Assembly (NCBI RefSeq): GCF_042684865.1
Contig: NZ_JBHUML010000002.1
Span: 1,240,001-1,304,000 of the forward strand
DNA length: 64,000 bases
DNA from: Salibacterium lacus
Lineage (GTDB): Bacteria; Bacillota; Bacilli; Bacillales; Marinococcaceae
Direction of reading: 5' to 3'
The translations under genes and the position numbers were made by a program. Position 1 is the stretch's first letter. Each line of letters begins with the position of its first letter. Positions 16,182-25,159 of this stretch are shown here, in pieces. The notes under the pieces were generated by a model that worked only from the letters and a program-made list of their open reading frames with translations, searched no databases and was not told where the DNA came from.

Positions 16182-16700
16182 CTATTCTTTTTCCGGTTTT
16201 GGAGCAAGCATTAAGAACATGCTGCGCCCTTCCATTTTAGGCTTCGTTTCTATCGTTGCGATATCTTCACATTCCTTGGCCATCCGGTCGAGCACTTCTT
16301 TACCAATATCAGAATGCGTGATCATACGGCCGCGGAAACGGATCGCCGCTTTGACCTTGTCACCCTTTGATAAAAACTTACGGGCGTTTTTCAGCTTTGT
16401 ATTAAAGTCGTGTTCTTCAATACTTGGACTGAGACGTACTTCCTTAACCTCAATGGTTTTCTGTTTCTTACGGGCCTCTTTTTCTTTCTTCTGCTGCTCA
16501 AATCGGTACTTTCCATAATCCATAATTCGGCAAACCGGAGGCTTCGCATTCGGAGCTACCAGTACAAGATCAAGTTCGGCCTGTTCTGCAAGGTCCAATG
16601 CATCGTTTTTCGATTTGACCCCGAGTTGTTCGCCGTTGGAATCGATGAGGCGTACCTCACGTGCACGGATTCCATCATTCACTTTCATATCGTTACGAAT
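16182..16700 (-). CDS. infC: Translation initiation factor IF-3 with ATT start
   Basis: IF3 prevents premature subunit joining and checks start codons. The protein has about 172 aa with VNDGIRAREVRLIDSNG at the N-terminus, LVAPNAKPPVCRIMDYGKYR, and the C-terminal GRMITHSDIGKEVLDRM and GRSMFLMLAPKPEKE. I place the start at ATT 16700: GGAGGTGG lies nine bases upstream, and the following codons (R-N-D-M) align with the known ISKD-type Bacillus start. The in-frame ATG at 16688 has no ribosome-binding site at the right distance; a second ATT sits at 16703. Rare AUU starts allow IF3 to regulate its own synthesis. Confidence 0.95.
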   Translation of the reverse strand: MRNDMKVNDGIRAREVRLIDSNGEQLGVKSKNDALDLAEQAELDLVLVAPNAKPPVCRIMDYGKYRFEQQKKEKEARKKQKTIEVKEVRLSPSIEEHDFNTKLKNARKFLSKGDKVKAAIRFRGRMITHSDIGKEVLDRMAKECEDIATIETKPKMEGRSMFLMLAPKPEKE

Positions 16701-16779
16701 AATGTGCCACCTCCAAAAAAATTACGAATCAAAGCAGCCAGTTGCGTATCACTCCTGATACAGCAGGTCTTTTCGAGGC

Positions 16780-16890
16780 ATAAAAAAGCGGGCGCAATGG
16801 ACACACTGCACCCGCCTATCATTCTTAAAAAAGTACCAGGACCCGCCAACAGCATTTCGCGTCAGTCAGGTGAGAAGCGGGCGCTTCTGC
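16780..16890 (-). promoter_or_regulatory. L20-type autoregulatory leader of infC-rpmI-rplT
   Basis: On the minus strand GCAGAAGCGCCCGCTTCTCA (starting at 16889) is followed by GGCGGGTCCTGGTAC and by a terminator, GGCGGGTGCA with TGCGCCCGC and six T (about 16782-16817). This layout is that of the Bacillus L20 leader, where L20 binding favours termination. Confidence 0.85.
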
Positions 16891-16923
16891 TTGCTTTGGT
16901 TTCGGTTGTTCAAACACTTATTC

Positions 16924-16952
16924 AAGATATCACATGAAACAAAGGCTGTCAA
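16924..16952 (-). promoter_or_regulatory. Strong sigma-A promoter of the infC operon
   Basis: TTGACA at 16947-16952, 17-base spacer, TATCTT at 16924-16929; perfect -35 and a good -10. It is placed just ahead of the L20 leader. Confidence 0.85.
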
Positions 16953-16977
16953 CAAACCCCTTTGTTTCTGATGAAAA

Positions 16978-18921
16978 TTAATGCAGTCGGCGGTTGTCGA
17001 TTTCGTCTTTGATGCGGTCCGTGAAATCATCAAGATCTACTGACTCTGAGTCCTGCTGCCCGTAACGGCGGACATTGACCGCGCCGGCTTCCATTTCACG
17101 ATCACCGATGACGAGCATATAGGGAACCTTTTTCGTCTGGGCTTCCCTTATTTTGTACCCGATTTTCTCATCCCTGGTGTCCACTTCCACCCGGACGCCG
17201 GCTTTGCGGAGTTTATCTTCCACCTTTTTGGCATAGTCCAGATGAACATCCGCCGATACCGGAATGACTTCAGTCTGCACCGGAGCGAGCCATGTCGGGA
17301 GAGCGCCTTTGTATTCTTCAAGCAGAAAGGCGATGAAACGTTCCATCGTAGAAACAATTCCGCGGTGAATGACGACCGGACGGTGGTCTTCTCCGTCCTG
17401 CCCGACATAGGTAAGATCAAACCGTTCCGGCAGATGAAAGTCAAGCTGTACGGTCGACAACGTTTCATCTTTACCGAGCGCGGTTTTGACCTGAACATCG
17501 AGTTTCGGACCGTAAAAGGCCGCTTCTCCTTCCGCTTCAACGTACTCCACATTCATGCCGTCCATTGCTTCTTTCAGCATGGCCTGGGCTTTTTCCCACA
17601 TTTCGTCATTATCCACATACTTCTCTTTATCTTCGGGGTCACGGTAGGAAAGACGGAAGTAATAATCGTTCAGTCCGAAATCCTGGTACACGTGCTGCAC
17701 GAGTTCGACGACGCGGACAAACTCTTCTTTCAGCTGGTCCGGACGGGCAAAAATATGAGCGTCATTCAATGTCATCGCTCGTACCCGCTGCAGCCCGGCG
17801 AGAGACCCTGACTTTTCATAACGGTGCATCATGCCGAGCTCTGCCAGACGGACAGGAAGATCCCGGTAGCTGTGAAATTCATTTTTGAAGACCATCATGT
17901 GATGCGGACAGTTCATCGGGCGGATAACGAGCGTTTCGTTATCCATTTCCATCGGCGGGAACATGTCATCCTGATAGTGATCCCAGTGACCGGATGTTTT
18001 GTAAAGCTCAGAGCTTCCGAGAATAGGCGTATACACGTGGTCGTAGCCGAGACGTTCTTCCATATCCACAATGTAACGCTCAATCGTGCGGCGTATCGTT
18101 GCGCCTTTAGGAAGCCAGAGCGGAAGCCCCTGTCCGACCTTTTGATTGACAGAGAAAATACCCAGTTCTTTGCCGAGCTTGCGGTGATCCCGTTCTTTGG
18201 CCTCTTCCAGCTGTTTCAGATACTCGTCCAGATCGGCCTGCTTCTCAAATGCTGTACCGTAAATGCGCTGGAGCATTTTATTGTCGCTGTTACCGCGCCA
18301 GTATGCGCCGGATATACTCATGAGCTTGAATGTTTTTAATTTCGCTGTATTTGGTACGTGAACGCCGCGGCACAGGTCAAAAAACTCTCCCTGCTCATAA
18401 ATCGTGACCGGTTCCCCTTCAGGGATGTCGTCAATCAGTTCGAGTTTGAGGTCATCCCCAATCTCCCGGAACATTTCTTTCGCTTCTTCCCGGGTCACTT
18501 CTTCACGGACGACTTCCAGGTTTTCATCGATGATTTTTTTCATTTCTTTTTCGATGACAGGGAGATCTTCCGGCGTGAGTTGATGCGGCATGTCGATGTC
18601 ATAGTAAAAGCCGTTTTCAATAACAGGTCCGACGCCGAGTTTCACATCGCTGAACAGCCGCTTCACCGCCTGGGCCATCAGGTGCGCGGTGCTGTGCCTC
18701 AGAATGTGGAGCCCTTCTTCGCTTTTCACAGTAATAATTTCAACGGCACCATCGGTATGAATCGGGGTGCGCAGATCAATATGCTCTCCATTCCACTTCC
18801 CTGCCAGCGCCTGTTTTTTCAGGCCGGGGCTGATGGAAGCTGCAATTTCTTCAGTGGTGACGCCTTCCTCAAATGCCTTCTCGTTTCCGTCTGGAAATGT
18901 GATGTGAACTTGTGCTGCCAC
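16978..18921 (-). CDS. thrS: Threonyl-tRNA synthetase
   Basis: Charges tRNA-Thr, 647 aa. Domains in order: TGS (residues 1-62), N-terminal editing domain with the HSTAHLMAQAVKRLF zinc/editing motif near residue 77, class II catalytic core with RPMNCPHHMMVFK (motif 2 region, zinc-binding Cys and His) and motif 3 VIHRGIVSTMERFIAFLLE, then an anticodon-binding domain with ending FTDRIKDEIDNRRLH. It starts with GTG at 18921 after GGGAGG. A T-box leader controls it. Confidence 0.97.
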   Translation of the reverse strand: MAAQVHITFPDGNEKAFEEGVTTEEIAASISPGLKKQALAGKWNGEHIDLRTPIHTDGAVEIITVKSEEGLHILRHSTAHLMAQAVKRLFSDVKLGVGPVIENGFYYDIDMPHQLTPEDLPVIEKEMKKIIDENLEVVREEVTREEAKEMFREIGDDLKLELIDDIPEGEPVTIYEQGEFFDLCRGVHVPNTAKLKTFKLMSISGAYWRGNSDNKMLQRIYGTAFEKQADLDEYLKQLEEAKERDHRKLGKELGIFSVNQKVGQGLPLWLPKGATIRRTIERYIVDMEERLGYDHVYTPILGSSELYKTSGHWDHYQDDMFPPMEMDNETLVIRPMNCPHHMMVFKNEFHSYRDLPVRLAELGMMHRYEKSGSLAGLQRVRAMTLNDAHIFARPDQLKEEFVRVVELVQHVYQDFGLNDYYFRLSYRDPEDKEKYVDNDEMWEKAQAMLKEAMDGMNVEYVEAEGEAAFYGPKLDVQVKTALGKDETLSTVQLDFHLPERFDLTYVGQDGEDHRPVVIHRGIVSTMERFIAFLLEEYKGALPTWLAPVQTEVIPVSADVHLDYAKKVEDKLRKAGVRVEVDTRDEKIGYKIREAQTKKVPYMLVIGDREMEAGAVNVRRYGQQDSESVDLDDFTDRIKDEIDNRRLH

Positions 18922-18945
18922 TTACGGATTCCTCCCTTTTATGTA

Positions 18946-19215
18946 TTAAAAAAACCCCTTCCTCACTGGAAAGGGGCGTATATGGGACGCGGTTCCACCC
19001 TTGGTTTCAGGGCTGCTGGAGCAGACCTGGTCTCAAAGCCCGGATATAACGTTCCGGTTCCGGCAGCGGTTAATGAGCGCTCACGCCGTTCCCCACTGCA
19101 GCTCAAAGGGGGTGGAAAAGCCGTATTTTCGAAAAGCTTTCAGCCGCGGCTTTTCTCTCTGGGGAAAATCAGACGGCTTTCCCGCATCCTTATCTCTGCT
19201 TTCGCTGTTTCGGAT
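18946..19215 (-). promoter_or_regulatory. T-box riboswitch of thrS
   Basis: T-box GGGTGGAACCGCG at 18988-19000 (minus strand), terminator AAGGGGTTTTTTT closing a stem with CCCCTTTCC (18948-18978). Stem I is about 19090-19215, with CTTTTCCACCCCC offering an ACC triplet as Thr specifier. It fills the gap between thrS and ytxC; nothing else is seen there. Confidence 0.9.
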
Positions 19216-19316
19216 TTCATGCTTGTCATTATAGAACGTAATACCAAAAAAATCAAGCCTTCTTTCGTTCCCAAACAGCCTCCAATGAAAAAACGGATAC
19301 GAAGGGACGGTTGAGC

Positions 19317-20162
19317 TTATCCCGACGGCCATTCGTCCGGCGGCAGAACGCTCAAATGTTCTTCAAATATTTTTTTGAACGTCTGGACCGTACCATCTTC
19401 GGTGTCTGTGTACAAATACAGATGCCTTGGAGACAGACTTACTGCCGGACTGATGACCATGTACTCAAATGGCAGCTGGTCTTCAAATACAATTTTGGGC
19501 TCCAGGTAATCGAGTCTGGTCCACTCGTCAATCACCTGTTTGTTTTCATTTAAGAACACCGGTTCCTCCTGAAGCAGAATGTGCACAGCTTCATGCAGCG
19601 GCCTTGTTTGTTTCCTGTAGTGGCGGCATCCTTCCACAAGGGTTTGATATTCCTGCTCCCATTTGTATTCATCAATCGCTGCCGAAGCTGCTTTCACAAG
19701 AAGCTGATAATACGCACCAAACCGGAACGTAAACATAGGACGCCATTGTATGCTGCGGTGATGTTTGATTTCTTCTGCCATTTCGCGGTAAATGAAATGT
19801 TTACGCTTTTGCAGCAGCGTTGTTTCAGGGACTTCTTCCCGTTCACCGTTCAAGAGCGAATGGGCAATTTCTGCAATTGCCGGGGCTTCTTCTTTATACA
19901 AAAATGATTCCTCAATATAGTCCTTCACCCATTTCCATTCTTTCTCCTTCACGATGTAGTCACTTAAGCTGGCGGCAAGATATGGAACAAGACTTTCCCG
20001 CCACTCCCGTTCACTTCCCTGAAACTCCCAATGCAGCGCCGACTTATGTTTTTGAACCGCACCGGCTGGAATCCCATTTTTTCTCCACCTCAGCTGATCA
20101 TCCTTGAACATATGATACACACCGAGGCTGTCCGCTTCATAATCAAAATCGATGGAAAACAA
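19317..20162 (-). CDS. ytxC: Sporulation-associated protein YtxC
   Basis: 281-residue protein of the YtxC family, present in spore formers near thrS and dnaI; its molecular role is unknown. It is largely alpha-helical and charged, with conserved KWVKDYIEESFLY and the C-terminal AVSLSPRHLYLYTD. I set the start at TTG 20162, nine bases after AAGGGGG, so that the protein begins FSIDFDYEADS, the usual type of N-terminus; an in-frame GTG at 20192 has no ribosome-binding site. Repeat element copy 2 lies behind its promoter region. Confidence 0.85.
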   Translation of the reverse strand: MFSIDFDYEADSLGVYHMFKDDQLRWRKNGIPAGAVQKHKSALHWEFQGSEREWRESLVPYLAASLSDYIVKEKEWKWVKDYIEESFLYKEEAPAIAEIAHSLLNGEREEVPETTLLQKRKHFIYREMAEEIKHHRSIQWRPMFTFRFGAYYQLLVKAASAAIDEYKWEQEYQTLVEGCRHYRKQTRPLHEAVHILLQEEPVFLNENKQVIDEWTRLDYLEPKIVFEDQLPFEYMVISPAVSLSPRHLYLYTDTEDGTVQTFKKIFEEHLSVLPPDEWPSG

Positions 20163-20260
20163 TCCTCTATTCCCCCTTGCTCCCAGCTTCACTTTTTCTT
20201 ATTTCATCTGTTCTGCTGTTCTATTCGTATGGATATACAAGGGAAAACATGCCTAAAAGA

Positions 20261-20637
20261 AAAGAGGCTGGAACAAAACCTCTATAAGCTAGAAAAATGC
20301 CGCACGATTTTAAAAAATCGTGCGGCATTTTTCGTTACTGAGACAAACCGCTGCGCCAAAATGCTTCGCTTTCACTCCAGAGTACAAGGGTGACATCGGT
20401 TCGCTGGATCTCATCGTGTCTTCTTTGCCGCGGGTACGGCTCAAAAAGAGGAAGATCAGCTAAAACCGGCACGTCCTGGCGGGCGCCGACCTGACCCGCT
20501 TCCTGCGGGGTCCCCGTGACTCGTGCTGTTCTGAGCAGGAGTCGAAACATTTTGGCTCCGCTGTTATACGGTTCTTGAACCATGACACAGAACATTCGTG
20601 TTATCTACCGCATCATGTTCTTTTGTCCCAGACTTTT
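20261..20637 (-). repeat. Dispersed repeat element, copy 2 (377 nt)
   Basis: Same element as at 6949-7826, in the opposite orientation and without the tandem-repeat middle. Ends: AAAGAGGCTGGAACAAAA at 20261-20278 and TTTTGTCCCAGACTTTT at 20621-20637, an imperfect inverted repeat. Shared blocks: CATTTTGGCTCCGCTG at 20548-20563 and CTCATCGTGTCTTCTTTGC at 20410-20428. The hairpin ATGCCGCACGATTTT with AAAATCGTGCGGCAT at about 20298-20332 matches that of copy 1, with compensatory GC changes. An open frame of about 86 codons (20335-20595, minus) spans both arms, but its differences from copy 1 show no third-position bias. Gap 20163-20648 holds no other gene. Confidence 0.85.
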
Positions 20638-20648
20638 CATCTTTCGGT

Positions 20649-21758
20649 TTAGTTCTGCATGACAAAATCTTTGTCTGCTGTCTCTTCGCCGTCAAACCGG
20701 CGGAGAACATTGTATTTCGTGTCCCGCTGGATCGGGGTCCGGCCTGTTTCACGGATCAGCCGGAGGATTTCGTTCGTGTTGACTTTATGTGTCGTGCCTG
20801 CGGCTGATACGACGTTTTCCTCCATCATTGTACTGCCGAAGTCATTGCAGCCGTAATCCAGTGATTTTTTGCCGGTAACAGGGCCCATTGTTACCCAGGA
20901 AGACTGGAAGTTCGGGATGTTATCGAGGAACAGGCGGGAAATCGCAACGTTTTTCAGGTAGCCCTCCGACGAAATGATTTCGCCTTTCATTCCGTTGTTA
21001 CCCGGTTGGAACGTCCATGAGATGAAAGCCAGGAAACAGTCGGCTTCATCCTGTGCGTCACGGATCCGCTGCAGGTGCAGCGCTCTTTCTTCATATGTTT
21101 CCGTAAGCCCTATGACCATCGTGGCTGTACCGTGCATGCCGACTTTCTTCACTGTTTTCATGCATTCAATCCACTGCTGCCAGGAGGACTTCATGCGGCT
21201 CACTTTATGCCGCGTTTTTTCCGTCAGAATTTCCGCGCCGCCGCCCGGCACTGAATCCAGCCCGGCATCTTTCAGTTCCTGCAGCACTTCTTCTATGGAA
21301 AGGCCGGATACTTCCGACATTTTATAAATTTCAGAAGGAGAGAACGAATGCATTGTCATATCCGGATAGCGGTCTTTGATTTTTTTCAGCAGGTTGGTGT
21401 AGTATTCAAACGGAAGATCCGGGTTGGTCCCTCCCTGCATCAAAATCTCCGTACCGTCCACATCGCGGGTTTCCCCGATTTTTGCGAGAATCTCTTCATC
21501 TTCCAGCACATAGCCTTCTGAGGACCCCGGCTTGCGGTAGAACGCACAGAAACGGCAGTATGTATCACACAAGTTGGTATGGTTGACGTTCCTGCCGATA
21601 ACAAATGTCGTTTCCGCTTCCGGGTGCCATTTTTTTGTTATTTCGTTGGCGGCTGCGCCGATTTTTTCCGTCTGATCGCTTTCATACAGCTTAACAGCGT
21701 CTTCTGTGGTGAGACGTTCACCCCGAAGCGCCTTATTCAAAATCGGATCGATGCTCAT
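20649..21758 (-). CDS. mqnC: Cyclic dehypoxanthinyl futalosine synthase (radical SAM)
   Basis: Radical SAM enzyme of 369 aa that cyclises dehypoxanthine futalosine in the futalosine route to menaquinone. The [4Fe-4S] motif is CDTYCRFC around residues 64-71, followed by ILMQGGTNPDLPFEYY and DSVPGGGAEIL; FQPGNNGM lies toward the end of the barrel. MqnC fits better than MqnE or CofH, but the family is close-knit. Start at ATG 21758, eight bases after GGAGG. The gene occupies the place where B. subtilis, which uses the o-succinylbenzoate route, has ytxB. The other mqn genes are not in this window. Confidence 0.85.
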   Translation of the reverse strand: MSIDPILNKALRGERLTTEDAVKLYESDQTEKIGAAANEITKKWHPEAETTFVIGRNVNHTNLCDTYCRFCAFYRKPGSSEGYVLEDEEILAKIGETRDVDGTEILMQGGTNPDLPFEYYTNLLKKIKDRYPDMTMHSFSPSEIYKMSEVSGLSIEEVLQELKDAGLDSVPGGGAEILTEKTRHKVSRMKSSWQQWIECMKTVKKVGMHGTATMVIGLTETYEERALHLQRIRDAQDEADCFLAFISWTFQPGNNGMKGEIISSEGYLKNVAISRLFLDNIPNFQSSWVTMGPVTGKKSLDYGCNDFGSTMMEENVVSAAGTTHKVNTNEILRLIRETGRTPIQRDTKYNVLRRFDGEETADKDFVMQN

Positions 21759-21869
21759 AATAACTACCTCCACTTTAAAAATGTGACTCTCATGCTCGTG
21801 GTCTGCATCTTCCTTCTTTTCCTATATTACCATATTTTCCATGGTACGGGGCAGTCATTACGAAATTCT

Positions 21870-22802
21870 TCACATTTCCCGTCGGTTTTTTCCATCTACA
21901 AAGACGGGGGTCGTCATATGCCGGATCCGCTCCATAATCCGTTTTGCCTTCAATTCTTCGATGCCGCCTTTCTGGGAATAGGCGAGATGATTTTCCAGCT
22001 CATCATAGTCATAATTCGATGTATAGATCGTCGGCAGTTTTTCCATCAGGCGGTAATGAAGAATGACTCCGAGGACATCATCCCGGATCCAGGCCGACGT
22101 CGTCTCAGCACCGATATCATCGAGCATCAACACTTCGGCATTTTTTACTTCATCCATTTTTTGCTGAACGGTGCCGTCGGAAAGAGCCTGCTTCATTTCC
22201 CGGAAAAAGTCGGGGGCATACACAATCATGGATGAAATATCGCGCGCCATCAGCTCATTGGCAATGGCACCGATCATGAAGGTTTTGCCGACGCCGAATT
22301 TGCCGTGCAGGTAAAGTCCTGCGGCGTCTTCTCCCGGTGCTGCCTCAAAGGCGAACTTGAGACAGGCGTTGCTGGCGGAAAGACGGCTTGCATGATCCTG
22401 ATCGATATCATCAAACGAGGCTTCCAGTATCTCTTTTGGGATATACATGCTTTTAATCAGGGACTGCTGCCTCTTTTTTTCATCCGCCTGCTGCTTCAGC
22501 TGACACGGATGATAACGGACGGTAAGCTGTCCGGTTTCCGAATAGAGTTCAGGCTGATAGCCCTGCATCATGTTCGGACAGTTCTCAAGCCCCGGACAGG
22601 CATCACAGTGTTCCCGCTCCCGTTTGTATTCAAAAAGTTTCATCATATTGTTTTCAACCATGGAACGGTCTATTTCCTCGTGCTGCTGCAGAAAAGACTG
22701 GATTTTTGGATACGCCATCACTTCCTCCCGCAGCTTTTCATATCGGCGGCGCCAATTTGAATCTTTCATGTATTGGTCCAGCGAGGACCGAATGGAATCC
22801 AT
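21870..22802 (-). CDS. dnaI: Primosomal helicase loader DnaI
   Basis: AAA+ loader of 310 aa that delivers the replicative helicase to oriC with DnaB and DnaD. N-terminal zinc-binding region CDACPGLENC (about residues 67-76), Walker A GKFGVGKT near 171, Walker B VLMLDDIGAE near 228, and sensor sequence IYTSNYDYDEL. Eleven bases downstream of dnaB, hence the same operon (nrdR-dnaB-dnaI), as in B. subtilis. Confidence 0.96.
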   Translation of the reverse strand: MDSIRSSLDQYMKDSNWRRRYEKLREEVMAYPKIQSFLQQHEEIDRSMVENNMMKLFEYKREREHCDACPGLENCPNMMQGYQPELYSETGQLTVRYHPCQLKQQADEKKRQQSLIKSMYIPKEILEASFDDIDQDHASRLSASNACLKFAFEAAPGEDAAGLYLHGKFGVGKTFMIGAIANELMARDISSMIVYAPDFFREMKQALSDGTVQQKMDEVKNAEVLMLDDIGAETTSAWIRDDVLGVILHYRLMEKLPTIYTSNYDYDELENHLAYSQKGGIEELKAKRIMERIRHMTTPVFVDGKNRREM

Positions 22803-22813
22803 ACACCTTCACC

Positions 22814-24226
22814 TCATTGCTGCCGGCTGTTTTTACGCAGCCTGAGCATTTCCTCGAATTGTTGTTTCTCTTTGTTGAGCTTCTCTTCATCCTCGGCTCC
22901 TGATGCTTTTGCATGGGCCTGCTCGTTCTGTTTATCCTGTTCGAGCCACTTCGGCAGCTTGTCTTTTCTTACGTAAGGACGGGGCTGCGCGCCTGAGGCC
23001 TGGGCTGCTTTGGCCTGGCCGCGGTGTTTTTGCTGCTGGTACTCCCATTTGGCCAGCTGCATAGCATCTTTCACCGTGTTAATCTGCTTGCGTCCCCACT
23101 GTCCGGCTATTTTCTGGACAAAATTCTGATTGAGCTTCATATTGTTCATCCGCATCACGTAATCGATCAGTACATTGACGACACCGGGCTGAAGCTGATA
23201 ATCATGCATAAGAGATTCCACAAGCTTCACATCCGCCTGTGGCACCTTGGCACCGTCGGCAATTGTTTCAAGAAATGTAACCGGTGATGTCTGTTCACAG
23301 AACACGGCCATCTGCTCATTTTCATCCGCCGGTTCTTTCTCGTTCATCGTCCGGTACTCTTTTGGCTGGGTTCGTTTCCCGAGAGCGGGCGGTTCATTGC
23401 CGTATTCGTCCCGGTACCATTCCTGTACCTGACGGCGGAATTCCTGTTCATCCAGCTTTTCATCGTCATTCAACGAGCGCTGGACGACTCTGCTGAGCTG
23501 CAGAGGCTGCAGACGGTACACAAACGCCATGCGCTGTATCGCTGCTTTCGCCTGGTCATCGAGAAGCTTGTCCCCGTCAATAAAAACAGGAAGATCAGCT
23601 TTCAACAGCTCAAAATCAAAGTCTTCCTGCCGGAACGGCAGATCTCCTTGATGAGCGGTTCCCTGATAGGCATGATAATATTCTGTTTCCGTATCTGCTG
23701 CAGCCGATACCATCTCCGAGTGATGGAGCGAGGTATAGATATCATTAAATGCTGCTGTCACTTCGGTATAAGCCTCTTTATCCACCGATTCCATCATAAA
23801 ACGGCGGCGCAGTTCAATGTAGCGTTTCTTTCCGAGCCTGTTAAACAAAAATACACTCAATACATCATTCTGAAAAAACTGGGCCGGTGTCATAGGAGTC
23901 TGCAATTCGTAGACAAACAGCGTCGATGTCTCTTCTTTTCGTTGAAAGGTCCGAAGCAGACCGATTCCTTCAAGTCCGCGGCGGGCTTCATAAATGTCAT
24001 CAAGCGGTTGATTCAGCATTGCCATCAGCTCATGATGCACCGATTCACTGCTTGTGAAGCTGTCTTTTTCCAGTTTGCTCCAAAACATCGTGTAAAGGGA
24101 GACCGCCGTTGTACCAATTAACGGTTGATACAAAAGCTGCAGTGTTTTGTGTTCCCGCTCCCCAAGTTGATCAGCCGTCTGCACTTTAAACCGGTCCACC
24201 GGAAGAAGTTCTGTCCAATGCGGCAT
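22814..24226 (-). CDS. dnaB: Replication initiation and membrane attachment protein DnaB
   Basis: Firmicute helicase co-loader of 470 aa. It bridges oriC complexes and the membrane in B. subtilis. Two DnaD/DnaB-like helical domains are seen: an N-terminal part with LLYQPLIGTTAVSLYTMFWSKLE, and a C-terminal DnaD_2-type part around residues 325-400 with QLQPGVVNVLIDYVMRMNN and WGRKQINTVKDAMQLAKWE. The final 70 residues are charged and probably disordered. It lies between nrdR and dnaI. Confidence 0.95.
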   Translation of the reverse strand: MPHWTELLPVDRFKVQTADQLGEREHKTLQLLYQPLIGTTAVSLYTMFWSKLEKDSFTSSESVHHELMAMLNQPLDDIYEARRGLEGIGLLRTFQRKEETSTLFVYELQTPMTPAQFFQNDVLSVFLFNRLGKKRYIELRRRFMMESVDKEAYTEVTAAFNDIYTSLHHSEMVSAAADTETEYYHAYQGTAHQGDLPFRQEDFDFELLKADLPVFIDGDKLLDDQAKAAIQRMAFVYRLQPLQLSRVVQRSLNDDEKLDEQEFRRQVQEWYRDEYGNEPPALGKRTQPKEYRTMNEKEPADENEQMAVFCEQTSPVTFLETIADGAKVPQADVKLVESLMHDYQLQPGVVNVLIDYVMRMNNMKLNQNFVQKIAGQWGRKQINTVKDAMQLAKWEYQQQKHRGQAKAAQASGAQPRPYVRKDKLPKWLEQDKQNEQAHAKASGAEDEEKLNKEKQQFEEMLRLRKNSRQQ

Positions 24227-24275
24227 CTCCAGCTGTCCTCCTCTTCCTTTTCGTTCCCGGGACGTTCCGGCAGCT

Positions 24276-24737
24276 TTATTCTTCGTCTTTTTTGATCAGG
24301 TCTTTCAATTCGTCTATAAATACATTGATATCTTTGAACTGACGGTAAACAGAGGCAAATCGAACGTAGGCCACGTCATCAACTTCCGCCAGACGTTCCA
24401 TCACCCTCTCTCCGACTTCTTCACTTTTGATTTCGGATTTTCCCTCACTTCGGAAATCGTGCTCCACGTCACTCACAATCTGCTCAAGCGTCTCCAAAGC
24501 AACCGGCCGTTTTTCGCACGCCCGGATTAGACCGCGCAGGATTTTCTCGCGGCTGAATTCTTCTCTTGTTCCCTCTTTTTTCACTACAATGAGAGGAAGT
24601 TCTTCCACGATTTCAAAGGTTGTGAAGCGGTACCCGCAGGCGTCGCACTCCCTGCGGCGGCGGATAGACTTTCCTTCGTTGCTCGGTCGTGAATCCAGTA
24701 CCCTTGTCCCATTGGAATGGCAGGACGGACATTGCAT
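24276..24737 (-). CDS. nrdR: Transcriptional repressor NrdR
   Basis: Zinc-ribbon/ATP-cone repressor (153 aa) of ribonucleotide reductase genes, sensing dATP/ATP. MQCPSCHSNGTRVLDSR and RRRRECDACGYRFTTFE give the four zinc cysteines; the ATP-cone spans about residues 49-139 (IVVKKEGTREEFSREKI). I start at ATG 24737, eight bases after GGAG, since MQCPSC is the family N-terminus. It heads the dnaB-dnaI operon. speD, which lies next to it in B. subtilis, is absent. Confidence 0.97.
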   Translation of the reverse strand: MQCPSCHSNGTRVLDSRPSNEGKSIRRRRECDACGYRFTTFEIVEELPLIVVKKEGTREEFSREKILRGLIRACEKRPVALETLEQIVSDVEHDFRSEGKSEIKSEEVGERVMERLAEVDDVAYVRFASVYRQFKDINVFIDELKDLIKKDEE

Positions 24738-24797
24738 TCTATCATCTCCACTACATGAACGGCTGCAGGCGTCCACGTTCGTTCATTCATATGTTTC

Positions 24798-24826
24798 ATC
24801 ATACCATTAACAAAAGCGTATTGGAA
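24798..24826 (-). promoter_or_regulatory. Promoter candidate of nrdR-dnaB-dnaI
   Basis: TATGAT at 24798-24803 preceded by TGG (extended -10), 17-base spacer, weak -35 TTCCAA at 24821-24826; about 60 bases ahead of nrdR. Confidence 0.5.
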
Positions 24827-24925
24827 AGGCGGAGGCAGGAGGAGAAGATGATAGGAGAAAATAGGTAAAGTATTGCTATTTGTTACATGACCTGATAAAT
24901 TTTAACTTTACACTGCGTTGTTCTC

Positions 24926-25159
24926 TCATGCGGTTCTGATTAATATATTTCTGGTTAGAAAGAAGTAACTCTCATTACTCCCTTCAAAAGCTAATCTGGT
25001 CGAATTCATATTTTCTACCTCACTCGATTTAAGAAATTCTTGAGCGCCTTTTTGTCCTCTGTCATAACCCATGTCGAACAATCCGGCGGAAATTTTATAG
25101 TAATATCCCGGTAAAAATAAAACAGCCAACCAGAAGAATCCGGTTGACTGTTTCAGCAC
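24926..25159 (-). other. Doubtful 77-codon frame in an AT-rich gap between gapB and nrdR
   Basis: The stretch 24738-25180 is AT-richer than its surroundings. It holds a GTG-started frame of 77 codons with a hydrophobic first third and then GYDRGQKGAQEFLKSSEV. Against a gene: it has no ribosome-binding site, and its first codons run through the gapB terminator stem. It may be the tail of a degraded gene. I do not recognise it. Confidence 0.25.
25112..25153 (-). terminator. Terminator after gapB
   Basis: AACAG-CCAACC at 25121-25131 pairs with GGTTG-CTGTT at 25142-25153 (minus-strand loop around GATTCTTC), followed on the minus strand by TTTATTTTTA. Confidence 0.75.

Noticed and set aside
20335..20595. 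86-codon open frame on the minus strand across repeat element copy 2
   Set aside because: No ribosome-binding site at the start, copy 1 is interrupted by stops and an insertion, and differences between copies are not concentrated at third codon positions.
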